DNA of 64,000 nucleotides from the NCBI RefSeq assembly GCF_937425535.1, contig NZ_OW485601.1:1886501-1950500 (forward strand), in the 5' to 3' direction. The DNA comes from Rhodovastum atsumiense. Lineage in GTDB: Bacteria > Pseudomonadota > Alphaproteobacteria > Acetobacterales > Acetobacteraceae. The notes beneath the pieces are model-generated. The model worked only from the letters and a program-made list of their open reading frames with translations. It was not told the origin of the DNA and searched no databases. The translations under genes were made by a program, and so were the position numbers. Numbering within the stretch: the stretch's first letter is position 1; every line of letters begins with the position of its first letter. Positions 15,606-27,168 of this stretch are shown in pieces.

Positions 15606-16562
15606 ATGGCAGCGGCGCATGGTCAGAGACGGATGGGGCTGGGTGGTGCGGCCGTGGCACTGGGGCTGGTGCTGCATGCGCCGCCCGGCCGGGCCGAAAC
15701 ACCGCGCGGACAGACCCAGCCTGCCTTGCGCGCCATGACCATCGTCAACCACACCCAGGTCAATGTCAGCGAGCTGTACGTCTCTCCGGCAACGGTCGAC
15801 CAATGGGGGTTCGACCGGCTGGGGGAAAGCCCCCTGCGGGCCGGCGGATCGTTGCGGATTCAGCTCGGCCGGTCGCGTGACTGCCTGTACGACGTGAAGG
15901 TGATCTACGAGGACGCCAGCCAGGAGGAACGCCGGGGGCAGAACATCTGCCGCAGCCGCCAGGTCGCCTTCGACGGCAGTGCCGCCATCGCGCCCCCGGA
16001 GATCGGGGCCGAGCATCGGATCACCCTGCTCAACCAGTCGGCGCGGCCGATCAAGCAGGTCTATCTCTCCGCGGCGGAGGCCGCACAATGGGGGGAGGAC
16101 CGGCTCGCCGATGCCAGCCTCTCGGTCGGCGATGAGCGTGACCTGTCCTGGCGGGGGCCCTGCACCATGGACCTGCGGGTGGTGTTCGAGAACCGCTCGG
16201 CCGAGGAACGCCGCGACCTGGATCTGTGCGCCAGCGCGGCCCTGAGCATCGAGCCCGGCTGGACCACCGCCGACGTGCCGCCCCGGCCGAAGGACGGCCC
16301 GGCCACCGGCATCGTCGTGGTGAACCGCTCCGGCCGGCCGGTCACCGAACTGTATCTGCTGGCCGAGGGCACGCCGGCGAACAGCCGCGACCTGCTTGGC
16401 ACCACGGTGCTGCCGGATGGCGGCACCATCACCCTGACGCTGGCCCGGACCACGAGTTGCCGCTACAGCGCCCACGTGGTGTTCAGCGGTCCAGACGCCG
16501 GCAGCGACATCGCCGGCGTGGACCTGTGCAAGACGACGCGAATCGAGATCCCGCCGCCCTGA
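15606..16562 (+). CDS. Exported protein with three tandem YVSP-type modules
   Basis: A 318-residue exported protein of unknown function. A signal peptide ends near residue 30 (GRA); an Arg-Arg pair before the hydrophobic core leaves Sec or Tat open. Three copies of the module follow at about 44-124, 138-215 and 235-316. Each starts with a beta-strand plus Asn (TIVNHT, TLLNQS, VVVNRS), then SELYVSP-like, W..DRL and a Cys pair (C93/C115, C186/C208, C285/C308) spaced 22-23 residues, matching C77/C100 of the gene at 5198. Copy 3 has lost the Trp. GGGGA lies 5 bases before the ATG. The regular cysteines suggest one disulfide per module in the periplasm or outside. Confidence 0.8.
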   Translation: MAAAHGQRRMGLGGAAVALGLVLHAPPGRAETPRGQTQPALRAMTIVNHTQVNVSELYVSPATVDQWGFDRLGESPLRAGGSLRIQLGRSRDCLYDVKVIYEDASQEERRGQNICRSRQVAFDGSAAIAPPEIGAEHRITLLNQSARPIKQVYLSAAEAAQWGEDRLADASLSVGDERDLSWRGPCTMDLRVVFENRSAEERRDLDLCASAALSIEPGWTTADVPPRPKDGPATGIVVVNRSGRPVTELYLLAEGTPANSRDLLGTTVLPDGGTITLTLARTTSCRYSAHVVFSGPDAGSDIAGVDLCKTTRIEIPPP

Positions 16563-16572
16563 TGCGGATGGC

Positions 16573-17079
16573 TCAGCTACCGGCCTTGGTCTTCGGCACC
16601 AGGGTATTCCAGGTGGACGCGGGCGGCGGCGCCCCGTTCTCGGGGTTCCAGTGGCCCGACTTCTTCAGCGCCTCGGCCACTTCCCGGGGCATGTAGGTCT
16701 CGTCGTGCTTGGCCAGCACCTCGCTGGCCCGGAAGCCGCCGTCGGGCTGCAGCGCGCCGAGCGTCACCACGCCCTGGCCTTCCCGGAACAGGTCAGGGAG
16801 GATGCCGATATAGGTGACGGCCACCGCGGCGGCGCCATCGGTGATGCGGAAGCGCACGGCCGGCTTGCCGTCCTGGCGCAGCCGCTCGACGCTGCCGGCC
16901 TCCACCAGGCCGCCGAGGCGGAAGATGCGCCCGCCGGTGGGGGCCTTGGTGGCGACCTCCGAGGGCGCGACGAAGAAGACCATATTGTCGCTGAACGCGG
17001 TCAGCACCAGGGCCGTGGCGGTGCCGAGGCCAAGGCCGCAGACGAGCAGGAGGACGAGCCGACGGCGCTTGCGTGTCAT
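16573..17079 (-). CDS. ccmE: Cytochrome c maturation heme chaperone CcmE
   Basis: A 168-residue membrane-anchored periplasmic protein that binds heme covalently and hands it to the cytochrome c synthetase. An N-terminal signal anchor (LVLLLVCGLGLGTATALVLTAF) precedes the OB-fold domain with FRLGGLVE and VTYIGILPDLFREGQGVV. The heme-linking His is H125 in AKHDETYMP, with Tyr 129 as partner. The start overlaps the ccmD stop (ATGA). Confidence 0.96.
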   Translation of the reverse strand: MTRKRRRLVLLLVCGLGLGTATALVLTAFSDNMVFFVAPSEVATKAPTGGRIFRLGGLVEAGSVERLRQDGKPAVRFRITDGAAAVAVTYIGILPDLFREGQGVVTLGALQPDGGFRASEVLAKHDETYMPREVAEALKKSGHWNPENGAPPPASTWNTLVPKTKAGS

Positions 17080-17240
17080 GGGCGGTTCGCGGACCTCTGT
17101 TCCATGCGGGCTTCGCGCGGATCGATCGCCGCCAGACGCCGGCGCGCCCGTCGCATGCGGGCCCAGGCGTCGACGGTGAAGCCGCCGGCAACCAGCATGG
17201 TCAGACCGTAAGCGGCAATGATGTAGGTCAAATGGTCCAT
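17076..17240 (-). CDS. ccmD: Heme exporter protein CcmD
   Basis: A 54-residue membrane protein beginning MDHLTYIIAAYGLTMLVAGG: one transmembrane helix with the conserved Tyr, followed by a basic cytosolic tail (RMRRARRRL). CcmD stabilises holo-CcmE release from the CcmABC transporter. It lies 4 bases after ccmC and overlaps the ccmE start by 4 bases. Size, hydropathy and its place between ccmC and ccmE support the call. Confidence 0.88.
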   Translation of the reverse strand: MDHLTYIIAAYGLTMLVAGGFTVDAWARMRRARRRLAAIDPREARMEQRSANRP

Positions 17241-17244
17241 GGCC

Positions 17245-18030
17245 TCAGCCCGCCTCCTGTGCGCGCGCCATCAGCAGGCCGCGGATGCGCCGTTCCATCA
17301 CCGCCGCCCGGGTGCGCATCAGCACGATGGCGACGAAACCGAAGGAAAAGCCCAGCGCGCAGAGCAGCAGCGGCCACAGCATGCCGACATACATGCTGGG
17401 CGCGCTGGTGAACTTGATGGTGGAAGGCTGGTGCAGGGTATTCCACCAGTCCACCGAGAACTTGATGATCGGCAGGTTGACCACGCCCACCAGGGCGAGG
17501 ATCGCGCCGGCGCGGTAGCCGCGCTGCGGGTCGTCGAAGGCGCGCACCAGGGCGACATGGCCGAGATACAGGAAGAACAGCACCAGCACGGAGGTCAGCC
17601 GGGCATCCCACACCCACCACGCGCCCCACATCGGCTTGCCCCACAGGCTGCCGCTGGCCAGGCAGAGCGCGGTGAAGGCCGCCCCGACCGGTCCGATCTC
17701 GGCCGCCGCGAGGTCGGCGAGCGGATGCCGCCACACCAGCGACAGCACCGAGCACACGGCCAGCGAGAGATAGCCGAACGAGGCCAGCCAGGCCGAGGGC
17801 ACATGCACGTACATGATCCGCACGGCGTCGCCCTGCTGCCAGTCGGCGGGGGCGAAGAACAGGCCCCAGGCGAAGCCGGTCAGCGTCAGGCCGAGGCCCA
17901 GCGCCGCCACCCAGGGCAGCACCAGCCCCGAGAGGCGCAGAAACCGGCCAGGATTGGCGAAGCGATGGAGGTTGCGGCCGGGCTGCGGCGGTGGGGTGAT
18001 GCTGGCGTCCACGGGTAGGTTCCTTGCCAT
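17245..18030 (-). CDS. ccmC: Heme-handling membrane protein CcmC
   Basis: A 261-residue protein with six predicted membrane segments that loads heme onto CcmE. It has the tryptophan-rich heme motif WGAWWVWDARLTS and the two conserved histidine sites, in MYVHVPSAW and in WWNTLHQPSTI. It heads the ccmCDE run; ccmA, ccmB and the ccmFGH genes are not adjacent and must lie elsewhere. The start MARNLPVD at 18030 is preferred over an upstream in-frame possibility. Confidence 0.96.
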   Translation of the reverse strand: MARNLPVDASITPPPQPGRNLHRFANPGRFLRLSGLVLPWVAALGLGLTLTGFAWGLFFAPADWQQGDAVRIMYVHVPSAWLASFGYLSLAVCSVLSLVWRHPLADLAAAEIGPVGAAFTALCLASGSLWGKPMWGAWWVWDARLTSVLVLFFLYLGHVALVRAFDDPQRGYRAGAILALVGVVNLPIIKFSVDWWNTLHQPSTIKFTSAPSMYVGMLWPLLLCALGFSFGFVAIVLMRTRAAVMERRIRGLLMARAQEAG

Positions 18031-18113
18031 ACGACACTAGCGCCGCGCGGGGGGCAGTTTGAAGCCGCCGGGCATTACCGTAATGTCATCGCCTCCTGAC
18101 AAAGGAAAGCTCG

Positions 18114-18407
18114 ATGCTGTTTGCCCTGATCTGCACTGACCGCCCCGGCAGGCTGGATACCCGCATGGCGACGCGGCCGGCGCATCTGGCCTATCTCGAA
18201 ACCTACCAGTCCAAGCTGGCGCATGCCGGAGCCATGCTGGACGTGGACGGTCGCCCCTGCGGCTCGCTCCTGGTGATCGACGTCGCCGACCGCGCCGAGG
18301 CCGAAGGCTTCGCCGAGGGCGATCCCTACGCCAAGGCCGGGCTGTTCGAAAGCGTGATCATCCGGCCGTTCCGGGCGATCTTCAAGGACGGCGAGAAACT
18401 CGGCTGA
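18114..18407 (+). CDS. YciI-like protein
   Basis: A 97-residue single-domain protein of the dimeric alpha+beta barrel YciI family. It has the usual opening FALICTDRPG, the conserved RPAHLAYLETY segment with its candidate catalytic His, and the GDPYAKAGLFESVIIRPF region with the conserved Asp-Pro-(Tyr/Phe). The biochemical role in bacteria is unclear. The stop overlaps the start of the EVE-domain gene by one base, a pairing often seen in alphaproteobacteria. Confidence 0.9.
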   Translation: MLFALICTDRPGRLDTRMATRPAHLAYLETYQSKLAHAGAMLDVDGRPCGSLLVIDVADRAEAEGFAEGDPYAKAGLFESVIIRPFRAIFKDGEKLG

Positions 18408-18820
18408 TGGCGTTCTGGCTGGTCAAATCGGAGCCGGACGCCTTCAGCTGGGACCAGCAGGTGGCCAACGGCACCGAGCCCTGGACCGGCGTGCGCAACC
18501 ACCTGGCCCGCAACCACCTCAAGGCGATGCGGGCGGGGGATCTGGCGTTCTTCTACCACTCCAATATCGGCCGACAGATCGTCGGCGTGGTGGAAGTCGC
18601 GCGCGAAGCCTATCCGGACCCGACCGCCACGGAGGGCGACTGGGTCTCGGTGGACATGCGCACGGTGGGGCCGATGCCGGTGGCGGTGACGCTCGCGGCG
18701 ATGAAGGCCGACCCGGCGCTGGAGGGGCTGGCGCTGATCCGCCAGTCCCGGCTGTCGGTGCTGCCGGTCTCGGCATCGCACTGGCAGCACATCTGCCGGC
18801 TTGGACACTGGCAAGCCTGA
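18407..18820 (+). CDS. EVE domain-containing protein
   Basis: A 137-residue EVE/PUA-like domain protein: FWLVKSEPDAFSWD at the start, WTGVRNHLARNHLKAMRAGD, FFYHSN, and IVGVVEVAREAYPDP. EVE domains resemble YTH domains and are thought to bind modified bases in DNA or RNA. It is co-transcribed with the YciI-like gene and ends 16 bases before a strong hairpin. The actual ligand is unknown. Confidence 0.92.
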   Translation: MAFWLVKSEPDAFSWDQQVANGTEPWTGVRNHLARNHLKAMRAGDLAFFYHSNIGRQIVGVVEVAREAYPDPTATEGDWVSVDMRTVGPMPVAVTLAAMKADPALEGLALIRQSRLSVLPVSASHWQHICRLGHWQA

Positions 18821-18836
18821 AGACGATCGCATGTGC

Positions 18837-18872
18837 GTGCTGCGACGGCGAAGACCCTCGCCGTCGCAGCAC
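18837..18872 (+). terminator. Strong hairpin between the EVE and Rieske genes
   Basis: A 15-base perfect stem (GTGCTGCGACGGCGA and its complement) with a 6-base loop AGACCC. It has no T-run, and the ribosome binding site of the Rieske gene begins 2 bases after it. It may terminate the YciI-EVE transcript or act on the next gene's leader. Confidence 0.65.
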
Positions 18873-18884
18873 GGGAGGAAACCC

Positions 18885-19247
18885 ATGCCTCTGTTGCCCG
18901 ATCCGCCATGGCGCACGCTCTGCCGCATCGACGAGATCCCCGATGGCGGCAGCAAGGGCTTCGGCCCCGCCCCCGGCGGCTTCACCGGCCTGTTCGCCGT
19001 GCGCCGGGGCGAACAAGTGCTCGTTTACGTCAATTCGTGCCCGCATCTCGGCACACCGCTCGATTGGGCGCCGGACCGGTTCCTCTCGGTCGACGGCAGC
19101 CGCATCGTCTGCGCCACGCATGGCGCGGAATTCCGCATCGAGGACGGGGTTTGCACCCGTGGCCCCTGTCTTGGCGCCACGCTGGAAGTAGTTATGATGC
19201 AGATCAGGGACGGATCGATCCTCGTGCCCCCGGACGCCGGTCTTTAA
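18885..19247 (+). CDS. Rieske [2Fe-2S] ferredoxin-like protein
   Basis: A 120-residue protein with a complete Rieske cluster site: C52-P-H54 and C76-x2-H79 (NSCPHLGTPLDW and VCATHGAEF). This is the small soluble type used as electron carrier or as a redox partner of oxygenases. The start at 18885 has GGGAGG 8 bases upstream; the frame extends further back through the hairpin without support. No oxygenase subunit is nearby, so its partner is unknown. Confidence 0.88.
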   Translation: MPLLPDPPWRTLCRIDEIPDGGSKGFGPAPGGFTGLFAVRRGEQVLVYVNSCPHLGTPLDWAPDRFLSVDGSRIVCATHGAEFRIEDGVCTRGPCLGATLEVVMMQIRDGSILVPPDAGL

Positions 19248-19316
19248 GTCTGGTGGCGGCCTTGCGCACGTAGGGCGGCCCGTTCACCCATGCGTCCAGC
19301 ACGAGGAAACGCAGCA

Positions 19317-21248
<1,932 letters not shown>

Positions 21249-21260
21249 CGCAAACCACGG

Positions 21261-21291
21261 GACGGGCGGGGGCACGGCGCCCCCGCCCGTC
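21261..21291 (+). terminator. Terminator hairpin after acs
   Basis: A 13-base perfect stem (GACGGGCGGGGGC and its complement) around a 5-base loop, 12 bases after the acs stop. It has no T-run, as is common in this genome. Confidence 0.75.
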
Positions 21292-21419
21292 GCCGCCTCG
21301 ATCCCGACCCTGTTGCCGAAGACGACACGAAGCCGGGTGATTGTTGCCGTTCAGCGATGAACGACCCGGCCGACGCCGCGTTCCTCAGCCGCCCCTCTCC
21401 GCTGACAGGAGCAACGCGC

Positions 21420-21698
21420 ATGCCCCTCTACCGGCTCAAACCCGTGGTCGGCCTGCTGGAAGATCCTGACTGGCGCCTGACCGGCCATCGCGGCACGGTC
21501 TGGGTGAACGCCGGAAACGAACAGGACGCCAGGCAACTCGCCAGCGAGCGCTTCGACGCGGCCCAGGGCAACCTGCCGGCCGATGCGAAGGTGATCAGCG
21601 TCTGGCTGCAGCCCCGGCTGGTGACCGCGGAGATCGGCGCAGCCCCGCCGGGGCCGGACCTGCCCCCGGGATCCCTGGCCAGCGAGCAACTGCCCTGA
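21420..21698 (+). CDS. Hypothetical protein, small soluble
   Basis: A 92-residue protein that I do not recognise. It begins MPLYRLKPVVGLLEDPDWRL, has a TVWVNAGNEQDARQLASERF stretch with alternating hydrophobics suggesting a small alpha/beta domain, and ends in a Pro-rich tail. AGGAG lies 8 bases before this ATG, which favours it over an in-frame ATG at 21357. A GNAT gene begins 4 bases later, so the two are probably co-transcribed. Codon use is like its neighbours. Confidence 0.65.
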   Translation: MPLYRLKPVVGLLEDPDWRLTGHRGTVWVNAGNEQDARQLASERFDAAQGNLPADAKVISVWLQPRLVTAEIGAAPPGPDLPPGSLASEQLP

Positions 21699-21702
21699 GA
21701 TC

Positions 21703-22182
21703 GTGATCCTCCGGCCCGCCAGTCCGGCCGACGCCAGTCAGGTCGCCGAGGTCGACCTCGCCGCGCGTTCGGCCGCCCTGCCGGATGTCGATTGCGTGCA
21801 TTCCCCAGAGGAAATTCGCCAGTGGATCGCCGAGAGCCTGATCCCGTCCGGGGGCGTCTTCGTCGCCGAACAGGGCGGGCGGATCGTCGGCTACATCGCC
21901 GTGCGGGATTCCTGGGTGGACCAGTTGCACGTCCGTCCCACGCACTGGCGGCATGGTGTCGGCACCCTCCTGCTCCGGCTGGTGCAGGAACGGCATCCGC
22001 ACGGCCTCACCTGCTACTGCTTCCGCTGCAACAGCCGCGCCCGCATGTTCTATGAACACCACGGCTTCACCGCCATCGGCCTCTCGGACGAAGAGGCCGA
22101 TGCGCAGGAGCAGCCGGACATCCTCTATTCCTGGCCCGGCATCACGAAAGCCCCCGTGGCGGCCGCCGCGGCGGAAGGCTGA
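21703..22182 (+). CDS. GNAT-family N-acetyltransferase
   Basis: A 159-residue acetyltransferase starting at GTG. The fold is readable from ILRPASPADASQVAEVD, VFVAEQGGRIVGYIAV, the acetyl-CoA pyrophosphate loop HWRHGVGTLLL, and the C-terminal CNSRARMFYEHHGF. The substrate cannot be predicted. It follows the small hypothetical gene closely and is convergent with marC-like. Confidence 0.88.
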   Translation: MILRPASPADASQVAEVDLAARSAALPDVDCVHSPEEIRQWIAESLIPSGGVFVAEQGGRIVGYIAVRDSWVDQLHVRPTHWRHGVGTLLLRLVQERHPHGLTCYCFRCNSRARMFYEHHGFTAIGLSDEEADAQEQPDILYSWPGITKAPVAAAAAEG

Positions 22183-22194
22183 TGCGCCGCCCCC

Positions 22195-22851
22195 TTATCC
22201 ATGCTCCATCGTGGCCAGGACATCGGCGATGCCGTTGATGACAATCTGCACGCCGATGCACAGCAGCAAAAATGCCGAAAGCCGCGCGATGGTGCGCCGG
22301 GCGGTGTCGCCGAGCAGGCCGGCGATCCGCTCGGCCGACCGATAGAACAGCCAGACCAGCACCGCGGTCACCAGCGCCGCCGCCGAGACGCCGAGGAAGA
22401 AGTCCAGCAGCGCTTCCCCGCCGCGTGGCCGCTCCGCGCCCAGCGTGACCGCCACCGAAATCGTTCCGGGTCCGGTGGTGAACGGCATGGTCAGGGGGAA
22501 GAACGCCACCTCGTCCACCCGCCCCGCCCGCGCCGAGGCCTGTTCGCTCTTGCGGGCTTCCTGCAGTTCGGGGGCATTGAGCAGGTCCCAGGCCCGGAAC
22601 GCCACCACCAGCCCGCCGGCGATGCGCAGCGCCCCGAGCGAGATGCCGAAGAAGTTCAGCACATAGGCGCCGCCCCACAGCGAGGCCAGCATCACCAGCA
22701 GCGAATAGAACGCCACCCGGTTGGCGAGCGCCGCCCGCTCCGCTGCACTGTATCCGGCGGCCACCTCATTGAAGATGAACGCCGCCCCCGGCGGATTGAC
22801 GATCGAGAAGAAGGCCGGAAAGGCCAGCAGGAAGGCGCTCACCGAGGTCAT
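22195..22851 (-). CDS. MarC-family integral membrane protein
   Basis: A 218-residue membrane protein with about six hydrophobic segments. MarC-family features are the N-terminal FFSIVNPPGAAFIF with the conserved Asn-Pro and the internal repeat-like AFFPLTMPFTTGPGTISVAV. Despite the historical name, MarC proteins are not established drug exporters; their substrate is unknown. The start lies 30 bases from the stop of the amidohydrolase gene upstream on the same strand. Confidence 0.9.
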   Translation of the reverse strand: MTSVSAFLLAFPAFFSIVNPPGAAFIFNEVAAGYSAAERAALANRVAFYSLLVMLASLWGGAYVLNFFGISLGALRIAGGLVVAFRAWDLLNAPELQEARKSEQASARAGRVDEVAFFPLTMPFTTGPGTISVAVTLGAERPRGGEALLDFFLGVSAAALVTAVLVWLFYRSAERIAGLLGDTARRTIARLSAFLLLCIGVQIVINGIADVLATMEHG

Positions 22852-22881
22852 GCGGTTCCCCGTATGGCTGCGGAAGCGGGG

Positions 22882-24054
22882 CTATCGCCGCGGCAGTTCC
22901 TGCTCCACCAGGCTCGCCCAGTAGCTGGCGCCCAGGGGCAGGATCTCATCGTTGAAGTCGTAGCGGGGATGGTGCACCGGCACGCTGCCCTTCTCGCCAT
23001 TGGCCTGGCCGAAGCGCACGAAGCATCCCGGCACCTTGCGGGCCATGAAACTGAAATCCTCGCCGCCCAGGCCGGACGGCCGACGGCGCACCACGTGCTG
23101 CTCCCCGACCAGCCGCGCCGCCGCCAGTGCCGCGCGCTCGGTCGCCTCCGCATCGTTGATGATCGAGGGGTAGCCCCGCCGGTAATCCACTTCCGCCACG
23201 GCGTCGTGCGCCGCCGCGGTGGCCGCCGCCACCCGCTCCACCAGACGCTGCACCTCGTCCTGCACCGTGTCCTTCAGCGTGCGCACGCTGCCGTGCAGCA
23301 CGGCTTCCTGCGGGATGACGTTGCTGGCGCTGCCGGAATGGAACTGGGTGATGGAGATCACCGCAGACTCCAGCGGGTCGGTGCGGCGCGAGACGATCGA
23401 CTGCAGCGCCAGCACGACATGTGCGCCGACCACCACCGGATCGATGCTGACATGCGGCCGCGCCGCATGGCCGCCGCGCCCGGTGATGGTCAGCAGGAAC
23501 CGGTCGGAATTGGCCGAGGCCACCCCTTCCGCCGCCACGATCGTGCCGACCGGCAGGGTGGTGTCGTTATGGGCACCGAAAACCATGTCGCAGGGGAAAC
23601 GCTCGAACAGCCCTTCCTCCACCATCACCCGGCCGCCGCCACCGCCTTCCTCGGCGGGCTGGAAGATGAAGTGGACGGTGCCGTCGAAGGTGCCGGATTC
23701 GGCAAGGTAGCGGGCAGCGCCGAGCAGCATGGCGGTATGGCCGTCATGGCCGCAGGCATGCATCCGGCCGGGATTGCGGCTGCGATGCGCGAAATCATTG
23801 GCCTCGTCCATCGGCAGCGCATCCATGTCGGCGCGGATGCCGATGGCACGGTTGCCGTTGCCGCGGCGCAGCGTGCCCACCAGGCCGGTGGTGGCGATGC
23901 CGGTGGTGACCTCGATCCCCCAGGACCGCAGCAGGGCGGCGACCTGCTCGCTGGTGCGCCGCTCCTCGAAGCCGAGCTCGGGATGGGCGTGCAGGTCCTG
24001 CCGCCAGGCGGTCAGCTCGCCGGCCATGGCGGCGATGCGGTCGATCACGGGCAT
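22882..24054 (-). CDS. M20-family amidohydrolase (hippurate hydrolase/IAA-amino acid hydrolase type)
   Basis: A 390-residue metal-dependent amidase/peptidase. M20D features are HAHPELGFEE near residue 23, RADMDALPM with a metal-bridging Asp, the metal motif CGHDGH at 101-106, the catalytic Glu pair in QPAEEGGGG, and the dimerisation-domain segment GRGGHAARPH. It would hydrolyse N-acyl amino acids or similar amides in the cytoplasm; the true substrate is unknown. It lies upstream of marC-like on the same strand with a short gap. Confidence 0.92.
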   Translation of the reverse strand: MPVIDRIAAMAGELTAWRQDLHAHPELGFEERRTSEQVAALLRSWGIEVTTGIATTGLVGTLRRGNGNRAIGIRADMDALPMDEANDFAHRSRNPGRMHACGHDGHTAMLLGAARYLAESGTFDGTVHFIFQPAEEGGGGGRVMVEEGLFERFPCDMVFGAHNDTTLPVGTIVAAEGVASANSDRFLLTITGRGGHAARPHVSIDPVVVGAHVVLALQSIVSRRTDPLESAVISITQFHSGSASNVIPQEAVLHGSVRTLKDTVQDEVQRLVERVAAATAAAHDAVAEVDYRRGYPSIINDAEATERAALAAARLVGEQHVVRRRPSGLGGEDFSFMARKVPGCFVRFGQANGEKGSVPVHHPRYDFNDEILPLGASYWASLVEQELPRR

Positions 24055-24198
24055 CGAATCGTCTTCCCCTTTTGCTTGGTGCTTCCGCTGCGGGTCTTCG
24101 TCTTACCGGCAGCTTGCGGTCCCGTCATTAGTCCTGCCACGTGCAACCCGCGGCGGGGTCGCGACCTTAACAGGACACCCAAGTCAGGGAGGACAGAC

Positions 24199-24435
24199 AT
24201 GGTCGACACCAACACGATCAGCGGCACCGCGCGCGACATGGCCGGGCGGGTCCAGGACACGGTCGGCAATGCCGTCGGTGATACCCGCACCCGCGCCCAG
24301 GGCGTGGCCAACCAGGCCTACGGGCAGGCGGAACGCTATACCGGCCAGGCCAGCGACCTGATCCGGGACCAGCCGCTGACCTCGGCGCTGGTCGCGCTCG
24401 GCATCGGCTTCATCATCGGCCGGTTGTCGTCGTAG
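24199..24435 (+). CDS. CsbD/DUF883-like small stress protein with C-terminal membrane helix
   Basis: A 78-residue protein. The first half repeats the CsbD-like pattern (SGTARDMAGRVQDTVGNAVGD), amphipathic and Ala/Gly/Gln-rich, and the end RDQPLTSALVALGIGFIIGR matches the C-terminal anchor of YqjD/ElaB (DUF883) proteins. Family members are stress- or stationary-phase-induced, and the YqjD type binds ribosomes at the membrane. The ATG at 24199 has GGGAGG 7 bases upstream. A terminator follows directly. Confidence 0.8.
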   Translation: MVDTNTISGTARDMAGRVQDTVGNAVGDTRTRAQGVANQAYGQAERYTGQASDLIRDQPLTSALVALGIGFIIGRLSS

Positions 24436-24447
24436 CTCCCCGAACCC

Positions 24448-24474
24448 GGCCCCCTCCCCTGGCGGGAGGGGGCC
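24448..24474 (+). terminator. Terminator hairpin after the CsbD/DUF883-like gene
   Basis: An 11-base perfect stem GGCCCCCTCCC with its complement and a 5-base loop. It lies between convergent genes (the DUF1993 gene ends at 24488) and may serve both. Confidence 0.75.
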
Positions 24475-24487
24475 GTTCGGACCGGGG

Positions 24488-24994
24488 TCAGAACGCCCCG
24501 AGGAAGTCCCGCTTGCCGATCTCCACGCCGTTGTGGCGCAGGATCGCGTAGGCGGTGGTGCAGTGGAACGTCAGGTTCGGGATCACCCAGCCGAACAGAT
24601 AGCGCTGGCCGCGGAACTTCAGCGCATCGGTACGGGTCGGCACGGTGATCTCGCGGTCTTCGGAGCCGTCGATCTGCCCGGCGGGGATGCTGTCGAGAAA
24701 CGCCAGCGTCCGTGCAATCCGCTCCTTCAGCTCCTCGAAGCTCCGCTCCTCGTCCGGCCAGTTCTCCGGGACCTGCCCGGACAGCCGGCTGCCTGCCATG
24801 CGCGCCATGTCGCAGGCGATCTGCACCTGGCGGCTGAGCGGGAACATGTCGGGCGCGAGCCGCGCACCGGTCAGCACCAGCGGATCGATCCCCTTCGCCG
24901 CCGCGAAGGCCGCGCCCTTGTCGAGCACGTCCGACAACGCCTGCAGCAGCTGGCGGAACAGCGGGATGCTGGCCTGGTACATCGACACCGGCAT
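24488..24994 (-). CDS. DUF1993 family protein
   Basis: A 168-residue protein resembling the DUF1993/DinB-like four-helix fold: SMYQASIPLFRQLLQALSDVLDK at the start, LAPDMFPLSRQVQIACDMA with the conserved Pro-Leu, and a C-terminal FHCTTAYAILRHNGVEIGKRDFLG with a conserved His. The function is unknown; DinB-like relatives are metal-dependent thiol transferases. It starts 4 bases after the argG stop, so it is likely transcribed with argG. Confidence 0.88.
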   Translation of the reverse strand: MPVSMYQASIPLFRQLLQALSDVLDKGAAFAAAKGIDPLVLTGARLAPDMFPLSRQVQIACDMARMAGSRLSGQVPENWPDEERSFEELKERIARTLAFLDSIPAGQIDGSEDREITVPTRTDALKFRGQRYLFGWVIPNLTFHCTTAYAILRHNGVEIGKRDFLGAF

Positions 24995-24998
24995 GCGG

Positions 24999-26228
<1,230 letters not shown>

Positions 26229-26361
26229 GGGGGCGTCATCCTTCGGCTGCTGTGACCGGGTCGGGCAGGTATACCCCTGCTCAAGCTTGCGCAAGCCGGC
26301 CCCGGATGGAACAAACCCTTCCATCCCCGCGCAACGAACAGACAAGGAACGGCCGCCCCCG

Positions 26362-27168
26362 ATGCAGCTTGAAGTCCTGCGTGCGCCCGCCCGGGGCACG
26401 CCCCGCCCGGTTGACCTGTTGCTCGTCCATGGCATCTGCGTCGGTGCCTGGATCTGGGAGCGGCACTTCCTGCCCGGCCTCGCCGCCGCCGGCTACAACG
26501 TGCATGCGCTCAGCCTGCGCGGCCATGCCGGCAGCCCCGGCCGCGACGGTCTGCACGGCTATGGCCTCGCCCATTATGCCGAGGACGTGCGCGCGGTCGC
26601 CGCGGAAATCGGCCGGCCCGTGGTGGTGGTGGGCCATTCGCTCGGGGGCGCGGTGGTGCAGACCGCCATCGCCGGCGGCGCCCGCTTCGCCGGCGCCGTG
26701 CTGATGGCCTCGGTGCCGCCCTATGGGCTGTGGCCGGCAAACCTCGCCATGCTGACGCGCCATCCCAGGCTGTGGCGCGAGGTCGCGGTGATGTCGGTCG
26801 CCGGAGTGCGCCACGCCGATCCGGCGGTGCTGCGCGACGGGCTGTTCGCCAACCGGATCAGCGCCGCGGAGTTCGCCGCCTTCGCCGCCCGGGCACATGA
26901 CGAGAGCCGTTTCATCGGCCTGGAGTTGCAGGGTTGGCGCCCCTTCGCCCCGCCCGCCTGGATGGCGCCGCCGATGCTGGTGATGGGCGGCGGCGAGGAC
27001 CGCTTCGTCGGCCTGTCCGACCTGTGGATGACCGCCGCCTGGTACGGCACCAATCCGGACGTGCTGCCCGGCCTGTCCCATACCATGATGATGGACCCTG
27101 ACTGGCCGCGCGCCCTGGACTGCATCCTCGCCTGGCTGGAGCGCAACCAGGTCTCAGGCGGCGGCTGA
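26362..27168 (+). CDS. Alpha/beta-hydrolase
   Basis: A 268-residue hydrolase of the alpha/beta fold. The oxyanion region [11 protein letters not shown], nucleophile S93 in [12 protein letters not shown], the acid in GGGEDRFVG and the His in [10 protein letters not shown] complete the triad. It probably acts on a small ester or lactone; no specific subfamily is clear. The ATG at 26362 has AAGGA about 13 bases upstream. The 3' end overlaps the convergent MFS gene by 15 bases. Confidence 0.85.
   Translation: MQLEVLRAPARGTPRPVDLLLVHGICVGAWIWERHFLPGLAAAGYNVHALSLRGHAGSPGRDGLHGYGLAHYAEDVRAVAAEIGRPVVVVGHSLGGAVVQTAIAGGARFAGAVLMASVPPYGLWPANLAMLTRHPRLWREVAVMSVAGVRHADPAVLRDGLFANRISAAEFAAFAARAHDESRFIGLELQGWRPFAPPAWMAPPMLVMGGGEDRFVGLSDLWMTAAWYGTNPDVLPGLSHTMMMDPDWPRALDCILAWLERNQVSGGG

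Noticed and set aside
22201-24435. A 744-codon plus-strand frame across marC-like and the M20 gene
   Set aside because: Only its last 78 codons (from 24199) are a real gene; the rest is the antisense shadow of two genes with clear motifs on the other strand.
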